The notes under the pieces: model-generated | What the model was told of the DNA's origin: nothing | Seen by the model: the letters and a program-made list of their open reading frames with translations, nothing else | Databases searched by the model: none | Translations under genes and position numbers: made by a program | Part shown: positions 13,111 to 26,282 of the stretch, piece by piece | How the letters are laid out: every line of letters starts with the position of its first letter | Position numbering within the stretch: position 1 is the stretch's first letter | NCBI RefSeq assembly: GCF_018687715.1 | Contig: NC_056754.1 | Coordinates: 18,399,501-18,463,500 of the forward strand | Direction: 5' to 3' | Source of the DNA: Carya illinoinensis | Lineage: Eukaryota; Streptophyta; Magnoliopsida; Fagales; Juglandaceae | Length of the DNA: 64,000 nucleotides

Positions 13111-15175
13111 TTAGATCTACTTTGTAACAAAAGTAATTTTATTATTTGATATATCACATCAAATTACATCAATTTGTAATTTTATTTTTGTGTAATTCGT
13201 CAATTCTCTTTTAAATATAGAAAGCGACAAAAGCTGGGCTCTTATCATCTAGTGGCATTGGTGAGGTGTCAGAGTTTTTTACCAATCTCAATAATATACT
13301 ACTTTAGATAGTATTTTTCCTTTTTTGGGTATAAAAAACTTCAGCTTTTATTTTCAGAACATCAGTTTTTATGGAAATAACATTATCCAATCAATTAAGA
13401 AAGAGAAAAATGATAGTACTGGCCGTATAATATCACACCGAAAGATAGTAACTTACAAAGTGACAATTATATGCCCCCAGTTTATTACTATTGCAAGGGG
13501 GGTGATTATCATATCATCAGAGATTCAAATATCGTTGATCAGTAAAAGATATCAAACTTTGGCATTGTGTAGCATATATAGTTGCAGCACTCTTGACATT
13601 CATGGCAATAATATTTTTTAATTAGGACTTCAAAATGAGGATTATGGTCTCGTCAAGTTCTTATTCAAACTCAGAGATTTAAGTTCTTATTCGGCATTGT
13701 GTAGCATATATAGCTAGCTTACATGAGTGTAACAAACATACATATATATATATACACGCTAATGAAAGCAAGACTGAATTAAATTGAGTAATATTCAGAT
13801 CATCAAGGGTGGTCAAAAGTCACGGTTTGGTAGATGCTTGAGTAATTGCATATATCTGCCAGTGCGACTATTCACTGCATGGCCCCCCCAACAAGGTAGT
13901 GCCTAGACTGCTTTTGTTTTGTTTTCTTTTTAGCAAACAGCCCCCCCAACAATGTAGTAGTTATGTACGTAGTACGTTTTAGGGGGGGATTCAAGAAAGG
14001 TTGGAATTAAGCGCTGCTGGTTTTTTTTATTGACTGGATAATAACCATTAAAAGCTTCAAGCTGCTTGTTTTAGTCCCACCATTACAAGGGGCGAGACAT
14101 TGAACTTTTCTTCAAGTTGTTTGGGGGACCATTTTTTTATTAATTTAATATCTATCATTTTATGACTTATACTGGTTTTATACCTTCGTCCACCGGTTTC
14201 ATGAGATTCTCTTGCAGCCTAATTGTTTTAATTTAATTTAAAGTGGGATTAATGATACATTATTAGATGTTTATATAAATATAATTACTTAAATGAATCG
14301 CACAATATTTACTATATTATAATATTATTTAATTGTATTCAATTAACAACTATTCAACTAATTATAAATATTATAAGATTTACCTCGTGACCTTCTAAAA
14401 ATTTAAATTTTTTATTCTTAATTTTGCCTAAGTTTAATTTAACTCTTGACTTTTGATGTTTATATTCTCTCTTTTTTTCATTTGTAAAATGATATTCTTT
14501 TAAGAGAAAGTTATTGTACTCATGGCGACTTAGCAATCAATATCCTTTTTTTTTTTTTTTTTTTTGAAAAGAGAGCAATCAATATCCTTAAGAGTAGTAT
14601 AAGGGTGCCACCCAATAGTGACAGTTGGGCATGCCTTTAGGTAACATTTTATTTTTTTAATTTTTTTGTCTTTTTTAGAAATTTTTAAAAAATTGTATAT
14701 AAAAATATTAATATACTAATAATCACTTTTTCTAATAAATAAAAAAAATTAAATACGTGAACCATACTGAGAGCAAAATAAAAGAACAAAACAGCATTAT
14801 TCATATCGTTAATCCGGTTAGGGGAAAGTTAAAGCCAAGAGCCGGTGACAAAACCCAATTGCATCTGAACCATGAAGGGAGGCCACGCGGCTGAATCCCA
14901 GTTCAGGTGAAAGCGCCAAGGAATGCCCAGTCCGTAGACCCCCCAAAAAAAAAAAAAATTTAACTGACCGACGACGCGGGACTGCTAGTTCTGTTACGGC
15001 GACGGCGGAGTCAGCCGGTTTTTATTGCATTTGTGGAAGACTAAGCAGTGGTGGGGCCCCAACGTGGGAGGAAAAATGGGCCCCGGAGGATTTCTGTGGG
15101 GAGGATTAGGGAGTGGGTCCCTCTTGAAGTTTTTCCAAGAGGCATCCATCTCGTCGGTTTGTGTCCAGAGGCAAC
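13111..15175. other. intergenic DNA upstream of the TPP gene
   Basis: No gene is recognised. A 98-codon open frame at 13325-13621 has no known motif and lies in AT-rich sequence. A poly-T run is at about 14548-14566. The last few hundred bases before 15176 are less AT-rich and are presumably promoter of the downstream gene. Confidence 0.6.
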
Positions 15176-15182
15176 TATAAAA
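15176..15182 (+). promoter_or_regulatory. TATA box of the TPP gene
   Basis: TATAAAA lies about 426 bp before the start codon. It is followed, at the distance expected for a transcription start, by a pyrimidine-rich leader with a (CT)10 tract at 15219-15238. No ATG occurs between that leader and the start codon at 15602, which fits a normal untranslated leader of about 390 nt. Confidence 0.65.
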
Positions 15183-15601
15183 TGGACCATTCGGGCTATA
15201 TCTCTCTCGCACCCATACCTCTCTCTCTCTCTCTCTCTGTGTCTTTCTCTCCCTCTCTGGCCTCTGCTTTCTACAGACCTGTCTGTTTGCGTTCGCTGGT
15301 TACCTCTCTCAGCTTTTCTCTTCTTATTGCCCATATTTTGAAGCTATAAGTGCACTTTGTCATATTACCCGAGTACTCTGTATCTTCGTTTCCTATTTTC
15401 ACCTACTTTTAGCGCCTCGTAACGACCGAGGAGTTTGCTATCTCAAAATTGAGGTTGTTTTGCTTCAACAACCAAGATTTTCTCCAATCGCTTTCTTCTT
15501 TTTTGATTCGGGATTCATAGTATTGGTTTGATAAGAAAAGCTTTAGAACTCTCTGCAAAACTTTAAACCTTTTTGAGTTTCGGAAGATAAAAAGAGTAAA
15601 G

Positions 15602-17869
15602 ATGACGAAACAGAATGTGATAGTCTCCGATAAGAAATCTGGTCTCAACATGGCAATAACTATGAAATCTTCTATTTTGACGATGACGGCACAGAAGCCG
15701 GGCCGATACATTTCCTTTTCGACGAAGGAGCTTCTGAAGAACCTTGAGATCAATGGTGAGGGAAGAATAAACGCTTGGGTTGAGTCAATGAGAGCTTCTT
15801 CTCCCACCCATATCAAATCCACACCTTCTTTGGCCGATCATGACCGGAGGAGTTCTTGGACTGTGAGTAACTAACCCGTTCAAAGAAAGGAGCATTCTTT
15901 TTTCCGGGTTTTTCAGGTGTTGGGGTTGGGAATGGTGAATCTGATTTTTGTTGTGTTATTCTTTACAAACAGGTTTCTCATCCATCAGCCTTGGACATGT
16001 TTGAGCAAATCATTGATGCCTCAAAGGGAAAACAGATAGTAATGTTTTTGGACTATGATGGCACACTCTCTCCGATAGTCGATGACCCCGATGAAGCTTT
16101 CATGTCTGATGCGGTTGGTTCTGCTGTTCTAGGCTTTCGGTCATCTTAGTGTCGTTGTTTATAACTTCTATTCGTTATTAACTCTGTTTCCTTTCCATTC
16201 TCAGATGAGAAAAACGGTGCGAAAACTGGCAGGATGTTTTCCCACTGCTATTGTGAGTGGGAGGTGCAGAGACAAGGTACATTTCAAGTTGTTCGATCGA
16301 TTCTTTATTTTCATGTGACTCTGTTTCGATTTTTAACTTTAAATACCAATTTTTAAACCGAAACCTTTCGATCATTTTTCTGAAAGAGTTGTGTTGTATA
16401 AATTATAGGTTTACGGTTTCGTACAATTAGCAGAGTTGTACTATGCCGGAAGCCATGGCATGGACATTAAAGGGCCTGCAAAAGGCTCCAAATACAAGAA
16501 AGTGAGTGAGCTGAAACTGGTTCTGTACTTTCTGTGATATCCTTCAATTCCCATACTTTTTGTCCATTTTTATTAAATTTCTACTAATTTTCCTGATTTT
16601 CATCTCTACGCTCTGCAGGGTAGTCATGCTGTTCTGTTCCAACCCGCAAGCGAGTTTCTTCCGATGATCGACGAGGTCGGGTTTTACTTAACATGATTTT
16701 ATACTTTCGATAGGCACAAACATCAGAATCATTTGCAGTTAGCTGATTTTAAAACATGAATCTTTCAGCTTTACAAACATTTGGTGGAGAAAACTAAATC
16801 AACTCCAGGGGCTAAAGTGGAGAATAACAAGTTCTGCGTCTCTGTTCATTTTCGACGTGTGGAGGAAAAGGTATTACGACAATCACAATCATCATCACTA
16901 TTGTTATTATATCTTTCTGTTTACGTACATCTTAATGTATATTCTGCGCAACTTGTTTCAAGAAAAAAAAAAGCAACGTATATTCTGTGCATTTTTATGC
17001 CAAAACTAGTGGAAAGGTCGTCTGACTGATCACTGCATGAAAATACAGAAATGGGATGAACTGTTCCGACAAGTTAAATCGGTGCTGAAAGAGTACCCAG
17101 AACTTCGACTTACCCAAGGACGAAAGGTATTAAACGGAAACCTATTAAATTAATTTATTTGTATTTTTCAGTGATCACTTGATCTGAATATGGCTTCTCT
17201 TGCACATTACAGGTGCTAGAAATTCGTCCTACTATTAAATGGGACAAGGGGAAGGCTCTTGAATTTTTGTTAGAGTCTCTTGGTAAGTTTTCACTTACCC
17301 ACAATCATACCATAAAAGTAGTGATTATTTTAGTCGCTTAAATCATTTAATAATTAATTATATTTCTGTTTTTATCTCTATAATAATGAGTAATCTCTTT
17401 TGACAGGATTTGCCAATTGTAGCGACGTTTTCCCTGTTTACATTGGAGATGATCGGACAGATGAAGATGCATTCAAGGTATCCTATGTTTTAGATGTCAT
17501 ATCGATCCTTTGGTTTTTGCTCCAAACGTTTTTAAGTGTTTCATTAGTAGACTAATTAAGGCTTTATATTTTTGTTTTGTTTCTGTCATTAGATATTAAG
17601 AGAGAAAGGACAAGGTTTTGGCATTCTTGTCTCTAAGTTCCCAAAAGAAACCAGCGCATCTTATTCTTTGCAAGAACCAGACGAGGCAAGTACCGGCCAA
17701 TACATGCACTTGACTGTAATTTGATTACTTAAAAAAGTTGTAGGAATTTTTGCATGCCTAGGATATGACTCATCTTTTTCTTTTCTTTATTGATTTTCAG
17801 GTTAGGGATTTTTTGCAACGCTTGGTTCAGTGGAAACAACCGTCACTTGGAGGACAGTCGAAGGTGTAA
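15602..17869 (+). CDS. TPP: trehalose-6-phosphate phosphatase (class II TPP, J-like)
   Basis: The enzyme dephosphorylates trehalose-6-phosphate to trehalose and so controls a sugar-status signal; it belongs to the HAD superfamily. The coding exons I assign are 15602-15862, 15973-16113, 16205-16276, 16409-16501, 16619-16675, 16769-16870, 17049-17126, 17213-17282, 17407-17477, 17593-17685 and 17801-17869. The eighth and ninth join within a codon; the sum is 368 residues, the usual plant length. HAD motif I is [15 protein letters not shown], with the nucleophile and acid aspartates at about residues 114 and 116. Motif II is TAIVSGR (about 148-154) and the acidic motif is [10 protein letters not shown] (about 305-314). 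The N-terminal about 90 residues are variable, as in plant TPPs. The start is the first ATG of the leader. The last intron begins with GC, not GT: using the nearby GT would bring in a stop. No lesion is seen, so it looks functional. The J-like label rests on remembered resemblance and is tentative. Confidence 0.95.
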
Positions 17870-17975
17870 AGTGATTATAATAAGATGGAATATATCTCCA
17901 CCACCCTTCCATGAATATAAGGGTGGAAAAAGATCATGTAATTTCTTGTTCAGGGTAGAGAGAGAGGCGGAAACC

Positions 17976-17997
17976 AAAAAAAAAAAAAAAAAAAAAA
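17976..17997. repeat. poly-A run in the TPP 3' untranslated region
   Basis: Twenty-two uninterrupted A residues lie about 107 bp after the TPP stop codon, within the likely 3' untranslated region. Confidence 0.85.
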
Positions 17998-19838
17998 CAG
18001 AGAGAAAAATGGGCAAGTTAAGGGAAAGAACGTAAGTACTGTGACCTCTGCTTGTCTTGAAGGCCTAGTGCATTTTGTAACTACCTTTGTATTGGGGGAA
18101 AAAGAAGTGTAACTAGTTTCTCCAAATGCATAGAAATTTTACTCTCTCGGTTGAACATGTTTTTTTAAGATATAATGCGATAATGCAGGAATGTTTTATC
18201 TTACCATGCAGTACTAGTTCATGATACTTTTTATTCAATCTTTCCCGAACAACCCTTGATACAATACCATTCCAATTGAACAGTTGAACTCGATACATAG
18301 TTCTGGCGCAGCTAGCTATGGAGTGTACAATCAGAGATAATGCAGTCCGTACTTTTAGTGGGAACAAACAGAAAAACAATTAAAGCCCACACGCATATTG
18401 CTTTTTTCAGAACAAAATTATGCCGTTCTTGGACTAGGAAAATGTTCCTATTCACAAAAATCCCCAGCATAAAGAACATCAAGGACTTGACGGATATCAT
18501 CTTCCAAAAATAATGAATCTTTGGTCGTTTCATACATGAAATGATCGCAGCGCCAATTATTTTTCAACGTCCAAGGAAAAAAGGAAGGAAGATCAAGTTC
18601 CAAATTAATATGTATCTATCTAGCAACAGCACTGCTTTTAGTTGTAATATTAAGTTGATGATCAAGATTTTGACTGGCATTTTGGCATTAGGTAAGGTGT
18701 CGATCCGTCCGTCATTCAGTATTTTCCTACAGCATCATAGGGTGTACTCAAATTAATCTTTCCCCGCAGAAGAATGCTGAGCACTTTATGCCTTCTGTCA
18801 GCCTTTGCGATGAAGTGGAAGTGTGGTACTATTTTTACCAAAAAAATGGAGTCTTGGGAAGTTTCGGGATCCGGATCACTAACTCGTGGGATCTAATCAA
18901 TGAAAGTAAAAGGTGCTCAGTTTATTTTTCAAAAAAGAAAGAAAGGGAAAAACAATGAAAGCAAAAGGTAAATTCTCATTTTCAATTCTCTTATATGTCA
19001 AAGTACAGTGGATATTATTGTGATGGCCAAGGAAAGTTTAGATGCTTTGAATAAAATATAACCTGCTGCTTTTGAGGCTATGATGTTGTTTGATTGAGAA
19101 GACTGTCACAGAGGAATATCTCAAACTAAAAACAAAAAAGGTAACCTCTAATGTGGGATGGTACCTACAGCTTGATTATTGTCATATATATGGTTATATT
19201 TTTTCTGCACTCAGTGATCTTCATGTGATAAGGTTGAGTCAGGTTGTCACTTTCTAGACAAACGTCTCTTTAATTCCCACAATAGTTGTTGAGGACAGAA
19301 AGATAAAGAACTGTTCAAAAAATATATTTGCAGAAAAATAGCCAGAACCCAGTAAATTAATAATAAGGAACTGGTGTCTTAAAGAATAGAAGATCAATTT
19401 CAGAATTTTTTTTTGGGAAACAATGTTGATCTTTTCTGGAATATGCTGTTCATTAAAATTATTGATCTTGTCTTCTCAATGACTTCAATTAACTTCATTA
19501 GCATACCATCATTGATCTGTGGTAGTAAATTTCTTATTCTGGATTAATACCTCCATCAAACAGAATGCCTACATCCTTATTTAGCTACAAATATTTATAT
19601 CAGTCATCATGATGAACAGATAAATGCATGCGAGCGAAGAAACTTACAGAATTACATGATTGCTTGTAGGAATATCAAGTACCTTTAGAAGATAAGATTC
19701 CAAACCATTTTTTGATTGGCTAAATGCATATATTCAAGTAATGTGAGGACCCCTTATCGGCAATGGCTATTTTGCTTCAGATATATAGTATCATGACATA
19801 TATGCTGAGTCAAATGGATAACGTTGGATGTTCGAAAG

Positions 19839-19882
<44 letters not shown>

Positions 19883-21316
19883 TGTACTTGAAAGGCTATT
19901 GCATTTTGCAAATGAATTTCCTCTTTGAAATTTAACTTCAGAATTCACAGACGCAATGATCTCTAGCTTTTCCTCAAAAGACATCGACAGCTACTGGATA
20001 TACATGCATGATTTGCGATTCCTTGTATATATCATGGATTGATCATGAATATATAGCAGTAGAGTAGCATCCTTCAACGAGAAAATGCCTTTTGGTCAAA
20101 GCTAGAATATCTCATGCACCAGTGGTACTTAATTCATTCTGTAACTCCAAGGCAATACTTCCCATTGTGCATGCGTTTGAAGATCAATAATTGGTGGAAT
20201 AGAAAGCATTCTAGAAAACAGTGGAAAGCATATAATTTATCTTTAGTTCTGATCAATAACTGTCAAACTAAACTAAGGCTGCATGCATGCATTTGGTCAG
20301 CTTACAGCTTCTGGGAAGTAGTGGCATGGTCAAGGTGACCCCCATTATTAAGGGTCCTCAGTTTTGTACATCATGACTGGCTATCGAATCAACCAGTACT
20401 ATCAAATGTCAATTTATTTTTTGTTTGGCATCTATTTTGTTAAACGCCTTCATCTGACTTTCACCTGATCAGTCGCCAAGTTGTTTTTGTTGTAATTTAG
20501 CGATGAACTAGGGAAAAAATATGACAGAATTATGGTTAGGTACTGTGCTCATGAAATTAATTTATTTGCCTGTTTCATGTTTGATTTTAGTGTTTGACAT
20601 GTATTTGGTTGAACAAGTGCTTGGTCTTGGTCTGACTTACACCAGCTCAGTCCTATTTAGCAATAAATAATGAAAAAAATAGGACTGCATGCATTATTGT
20701 TAGGTACTGTACCCACATTATATTTATTGCTTCTCTCGTGTTAAAGCTGCTTCCTTTTCGACATACCATTTTTCTGCATACACCCCTTTTCTCAGACAAG
20801 GCAGTATAAAAGAATAGTTAGGATAATTCTAATATGCTTGAAAAGTATCCCTCGATCGGAAGTAGAAACTGAGTTGGAAAAATTATATATATAGGACATA
20901 TATATATATATATATATAATTGGCCAGCCGGTGAGATTGATATTAATTAATTAAATATCAAATTAAGGCACAAACCTTATGTGAATTGAGCACTAGGTAT
21001 ACATAGCCAAATTAAAGAATTAGCTGATCGAATGTTGTTCAAACAGGAAACTTGTAAAGAGAAAAATAAGGCCTACATTAACTGGATCATCAGGAGTGCT
21101 TAATAGATCATGATCCTCACACACCTGATCACAAACAAGACCATATGAATTAATGGTTTTTGCTGTCCTAGATATTACATGATATATATATATATATATG
21201 TGGACACAAGCAGCTTAGCTTCTAAACATAAGCAAACAAGCTAGCGTTCAGCATTGGGTACTTAGATTGAAGGAACCCCACCTCATAGATGAATGGAATC
21301 TGCTGCATTTTTTAGA

Positions 21317-21357
<41 letters not shown>

Positions 21358-24300
21358 TCACTTTGTAAGATCGAAGACTGATCAGGGAAGAACTTTTTGG
21401 TTAGGTTTCTGAAAGAGAAACCCACCACTTGGTGAGGGAATCTATGGTTGAATGAGGAGTTGGCATCCACTAAAAAGAGGGTATTTGATGTGAAGAAAAA
21501 CACATGGATTTTGGAATAGAGACACGCTAGCTCCCATGCCTTGACAACCTCGTCTCTTTCGGACGTGGAAAGATGGAGTCCACTAGATTCAACCATCATT
21601 GGCGACTTAACTGAATTAAACTAAGTCTTTGTAAGATGCAATTATTGGTGCAAAAGAAAGAGACTCCTCCTGGCCTCCAACACAACCAACTGATCATCTT
21701 CACTACAAAAATCTCACCTTCCAGCTTTAAGTACTACTACTACTACTCCACCAATTATATATATATATATTGGATTGAGACCAAAAAGAAAAATCCATTA
21801 TAATAGAAGTAAGTCCTGGATACGTTATCTATAGGGATCAAATATATATATGGTTGCACTTGCACAAACTCATCTTGTTCCCACCAACCACGACCTCAGA
21901 ATAATATATACCCTCGAAATCTTTCATGTGAACCACTAGACCCATGCATGCTTATTGTATCTTGTGATTCGTTTCTGGACTTTGCAACATAGTTTATTTT
22001 ACTTTCCTCTTTTCCTACATATATAAAATAAGGTTGGTAAGTTTTATATGCAACAGTGCTAGCATGGAAGAGGCCGGAACCTTATGGCATGCATTAATTG
22101 GCTTCGTCAGACCTCATGCTGGCCAGGGATAATATATATATGGTCCTGAAGTACACGTGCCAGGTACTCGCAATGCACAGAATTGATCTCTTACACGTGT
22201 GCTCTAATTGGGAATTGGTCCCCGCATTGAGGGTCGAGCCATATATGGAGATGGGTGGTGCTAATTTGTCTTGGACTTGACCTAATTACATCGTGCTCGT
22301 GCACATATTTATGCAGAATATATAGGGGTTCTGGTAATTGGTTGGATTGCGCCAAAGTACTCTAGGTCACATGGATTCCCATGTGACCCTATATGAACTT
22401 GTCATGGGGAACAAATTTACAGTGGCCAGGAATTATAGTCAATGGTCGTTGGAACCTGTCAGTCTGACTTGTGTGAAAGGGCCTGGATGATGAGGAATAT
22501 ATATGAGTAATTTGGAATGTGTTAATGGGTCATTATTGGTGGGGGATGTCTTAATCATGTATGAGACTAATTAAACATTGTTCGATTATAAAAAGGTATA
22601 TATAACGGGATATCTGATGAAGAAGAACTCCTAAAGATATGTCCAATTTCATGACCTAGATCACATGATATCTGAGCCTTTTTGAACAATTATTGTCGGA
22701 CGAGTGAGCCTTTTTAATGCTTAATAATGTAAAGATGCTCCAATTTAATATCTTGCACATAGAATTTAAAGTCTTTGAACAGCTTTGCTTGCAAAAGCTA
22801 GCGGCATTATATGAAACTAAGGAAGGAAGACATGGTTTTTAAGACAATCAATTATCAATGCCAATGAAAGGCCAGGGTAGAGGCCCTTTCCAAACTTCAT
22901 TACAAATGAGTTGTAAAGTACTTTTTTATGGTAGCTTGGGGTGGGGGGAAAAGACTAGTAATGCATGCCCACTTCTAAAGTATATATATATCCATTGTCC
23001 ATATAGTTTAAACTCTTAAATTATATAAAGCTCATCTCCTTTATTCCAACTCTGTTTTTGAATTAAAGTAACTACTACCACCTCAAAGCAACTTGCACTC
23101 AGATCATAAAATCATTTGTCTTTTATGCACCACCTTTTGTTTGTCTTCTTTTTTTCCTTCGTTTTTTTCATCGTTATTGTTGTGTTAAAAGATCTTTTCA
23201 GGAAAGTAAGTTAGGCGTGTACTGGAGAAAACGATGGAAACATACTACTCGCTCCTAGCTAGACTTTGTTTCGCAATATCATCATCATGTAATTGCATTA
23301 TATACGACCCTTATGATATGATCGATCACTTTTTGGCTTAACTTTGTATTTTGCTCAATAATTTAAAACTTAAAAGCTTTTAATTAAGTCGTCAATTGCA
23401 TACTGCATAAACATCTATCCATTGAATAAAAGAGGAAAACAAATTTATTTATCATATGACTTTAATCGATACCTAAATATTCTAATTTGATGATATATAT
23501 ATTAAAAAGATCTCTTAAAAAACTGTTGATATTACTGTTATAAATAGTGTCTTTTGATGCTTCTTTTTTCTCTATTTTTAACAACGTACCTACGGCAGTA
23601 GTACTCTATATTTTTTTAATAAATAATTTTTGCATTCATTTTCTAGTTTTCCATCACCTTTTTTATAATTTTTTTAGTCGCAGATTGAAATGATACCGAA
23701 ATGAATTTTAACATGAATTATATTATTCTATATCCGAATACGCAGACTGTGGAAACTCTTAGGTTCTTGTTACTGAGATCTTTAGCCCTTTCTACGGGTT
23801 GAGTCCAAAGAAGTGGACTCAATTAAGGAAATGATCTTCGAATTACGTAACTGGAAGACCTTCAAAGTTGGTACTTGATCATCAGAGTCCCGGCTTATTG
23901 CAAGACCAAACTGCTGTAAGCCTGTAATATTCAAATAGAGAGCAAGATATTAAGTACGTACTGTACCACTGTAGGTTGTTAAAAATATATATATATATAT
24001 ATATATTGGTATCGGGTTTTAAATGCGGGTTCCGTATTTAAATTTGGTACCTGGACTGGGTGTGCTAGCCCGGATCATGAGCAGACCGACCTAATTTGTT
24101 TCACTTGTGACCTTATCATTTAATGTCACATCAAGAGAGATATGTTGAGAGGATGATGATAAATTAAATAATAATAAATAAATTTTTTCATATATAATTA
24201 TATACCAAGATAATTGTTGAGAGTACCAGATAAAACATGAATAACAAGAAAACCTATAATCTGACATTGATACTAGCTATATATATATATATATAAATAA

Positions 24301-25189
24301 AACACCAAATGTTTCTTAGAAAAAGAGTAAGTTTAATCATTTAATTTATATTGTAACAATTTAATAAATATATAATATCATGATTACACTTCTGATCTAT
24401 AACTATATAGTTCAGATGTATCATTTTTTTTTTAATGAAATTCTAGGTTTGTATTGAAACGCTTCTGTATTAATTAATTGTACCGCGTATAGAGATGTCA
24501 AGTAGAAAATTTGTAAAAATAAAATGAAGATATAATTTAAATGTGCTAATTAAAAAAAAAAAAAAAGTAGTACTAATTTCAAACATTGAAATAGTTCTTC
24601 ATTGGATGGTTGGTTGGTTGCAATCAAGATCAACTCATTTACTTTACAAACCAATTAAATTGTCCGGATGATTCGAAAAAACTGATATGGAACCCCCCAA
24701 AAAAAAAAAAAAAAAAAGGTAATTTTTATAAACTTTGTCAATAAATTAAAAAATCCAAAATTCAAGAATAGTAGAGTACTCTACAACAACATGGGTCAAG
24801 GGGCAATACAAAAAATAGTAGAGGCTGCCTAAATTGGAACTTTAAAAAATGTCATGCCGAATGTCTACAGTCTGGTCACACCTTCAGTTCCATAATTGGG
24901 CCCTTTACTTCGGGTTGGCATAGATGGCCTGTAGTACTGTGAACTCTCTGTTCAGTTGCTGGGACCGTCGGAACTCTTTTGTGATCCACTAGAAATACAT
25001 CCACCGCTTGACGTGGCGAACAGGAGAAAAAACACAAATCATGCTCGATGCCCATTTTCTTAGTTTGAAACCTAAACAAAAATCGAAGCAAATCTATCCC
25101 CATCGCTTGTTCAATCACTCTCTTGATATGAAATAACTCATTTATATTACTACAATATATGCTATTGCAGGATCTAAAAGGCAAGCTTT
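17998..25189. other. intergenic DNA, no gene recognised
   Basis: Only short open frames without family resemblance. Simple repeats include an (AT)n tract at about 19846-19880 and an (ATT)n tract at about 21320-21357. A 102-codon minus-strand open frame at 24876-25184 abuts element B. I do not recognise it, and it could be a leftover of the gene that element B interrupted. Confidence 0.55.
21320..21357. repeat. (ATT)n microsatellite
   Basis: About 12 units of a trinucleotide repeat in non-coding DNA. Confidence 0.9.
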
Positions 25190-25413
25190 TATAGAAGATG
25201 CAGAAATTACCTTCATTAATATGAGAATGTCCTATATATAAGGACTATACAAGATATTGCAGTTACAAGTTTAAATATACAACAATATCAAAATCATTCA
25301 AATGGTGTAACAAGAGGCTCCTAAACTATAGGATGGTAGATTCATAGAGGATAAACTACAACTAATTTAGTCAAGGAAATCAAATTAGTTACAACTACAT
25401 GGTTTCCTTTATA
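25190..25413 (-). repeat. 3' LTR of copia element B
   Basis: 224 bp, about 90 percent identical to 35196-35419. A purine-rich polypurine-tract candidate (minus-strand TTGAGAGGGCA) abuts its inner edge at about 25414-25426. Confidence 0.93.
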
Positions 25414-25505
25414 TGCCCTCTCAAGATAGGCGTGCCATCAGATAAGTTGATCTTGTTGCACAAGTTTTGAAATTTCTATCGTGACAAAGCTTTTGTTAAA
25501 AGGTT

Positions 25506-25557
25506 TGCAACCCATGTCAGCACCCACAACCAGTTTTTGTTAGAAGGTCTGCAAGCT
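25506..25557 (-). repeat. snap-back inverted plus direct duplication in the RNase H end of B
   Basis: The segment CCCATGTCAGCACCCACAAC at about 25511-25530 is the reverse complement, with one mismatch, of sequence at about 26291-26310 across the hAT insertion. Next to it, about 19 bp reading TGCAGACCTTCTAACAAAA on the minus strand is repeated as TGCAAACCTTTTAACAAAA. Without the hAT element, the order on the minus strand is X, Y, reversed X, Y', with Y as a short loop. Confidence 0.75.
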
Positions 25558-26282
25558 AGGGGTGGGCAGCGGGGGCGCTACCCCGCCCCTGTCCGCCCCG
25601 CCTTCGCATGGGCGGACGGGGTACCCCGTACCGCACATGCCGGAGCGGGGTCCCCCGCCCAGCATGAAATACACTAAGCGGGGGCAGGGGGCAGGTAGGG
25701 CTCAACCCCGTCCCGCTTTTCCCCCACCCCGCATTTTATATTTATATTTATAAATATATATTTTATATTTATAAATATATATTTTTATTTTACAAATTGT
25801 ATATATATATAATATTACAATTTGTTAAACTTGTTCACAAGAATCACAAGAGAGTGAGACTTGTTCATCACAAAATTGCATATGCTAGGAGCACCCTAGG
25901 TCTCATTTATATAGAACTCTAAGGCCATACAAGAGTCTTACTTGAGCAATGTGGGACTTACTGTAAAATTAGTAACATAATTTTTATGTTATTAGTTTTT
26001 AAATTATTATTATATATATAAATTTTAATTTATGATTTAATTATATAATAATTTGGGTCTAAAAATAATATTTTTAGACACAAATTTTTTTTAAGCCCAT
26101 TGAAATATGAGATTCTTGAAGTGGGCAGGAGGTGGGGTGGATGGGGTATTCGCCCCGCCCCCCGGCAACGGAGCGGGAGGCCCCGCCCCCGTGCGGGATG
26201 AAATATTCATCCCCCGCATATGTGAGGGCGGGGTGCAAGGAAGGGGTGCACCCGTCCCGCATGATGCGGGTAGCACCCTTAC
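25558..26282. mobile_element. 725-bp non-autonomous hAT-like element
   Basis: The element is flanked by an 8-bp direct repeat with one transition (TGCAAGCT at 25550-25557, TGTAAGCT at 26283-26290), the duplication length of hAT transposons. The left end begins AGGGGTGGGCAGCGGG and the right end, read inward, begins GTAAGGGTGCTACCCG; this is a short imperfect inverted repeat. Both subterminal regions are very GC-rich (runs of CCCCGCCC and GGCGGGG) around an AT-rich core, unlike all surrounding DNA. I see no transposase. It interrupts the RNase H region of element B, so it arrived later. Confidence 0.75.

Noticed and set aside
13562..13712. 20-bp word GGCATTGTGTAGCATATATA present twice, 131 bp apart
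   Set aside because: Could be a target duplication or small repeat, but the sequence between the copies has no element features; the same 131-bp spacing as the 39716 duplication appears coincidental, since the sequences are unrelated.
15041..15341. Overlapping 97-codon frames on both strands at the TPP promoter
   Set aside because: They coincide with the TATA box and the CT-rich leader; their length comes from low-complexity sequence.
15409..15822. 137-codon minus-strand frame over the first TPP exon
   Set aside because: Antisense shadow of the coding exon and leader, with no domain.
24876..25184. 102-codon minus-strand open frame next to element B
   Set aside because: No recognisable motif, no supporting splice context and no SDR similarity; kept only as an unexplained neighbour of the tropinone-reductase-like fragment.
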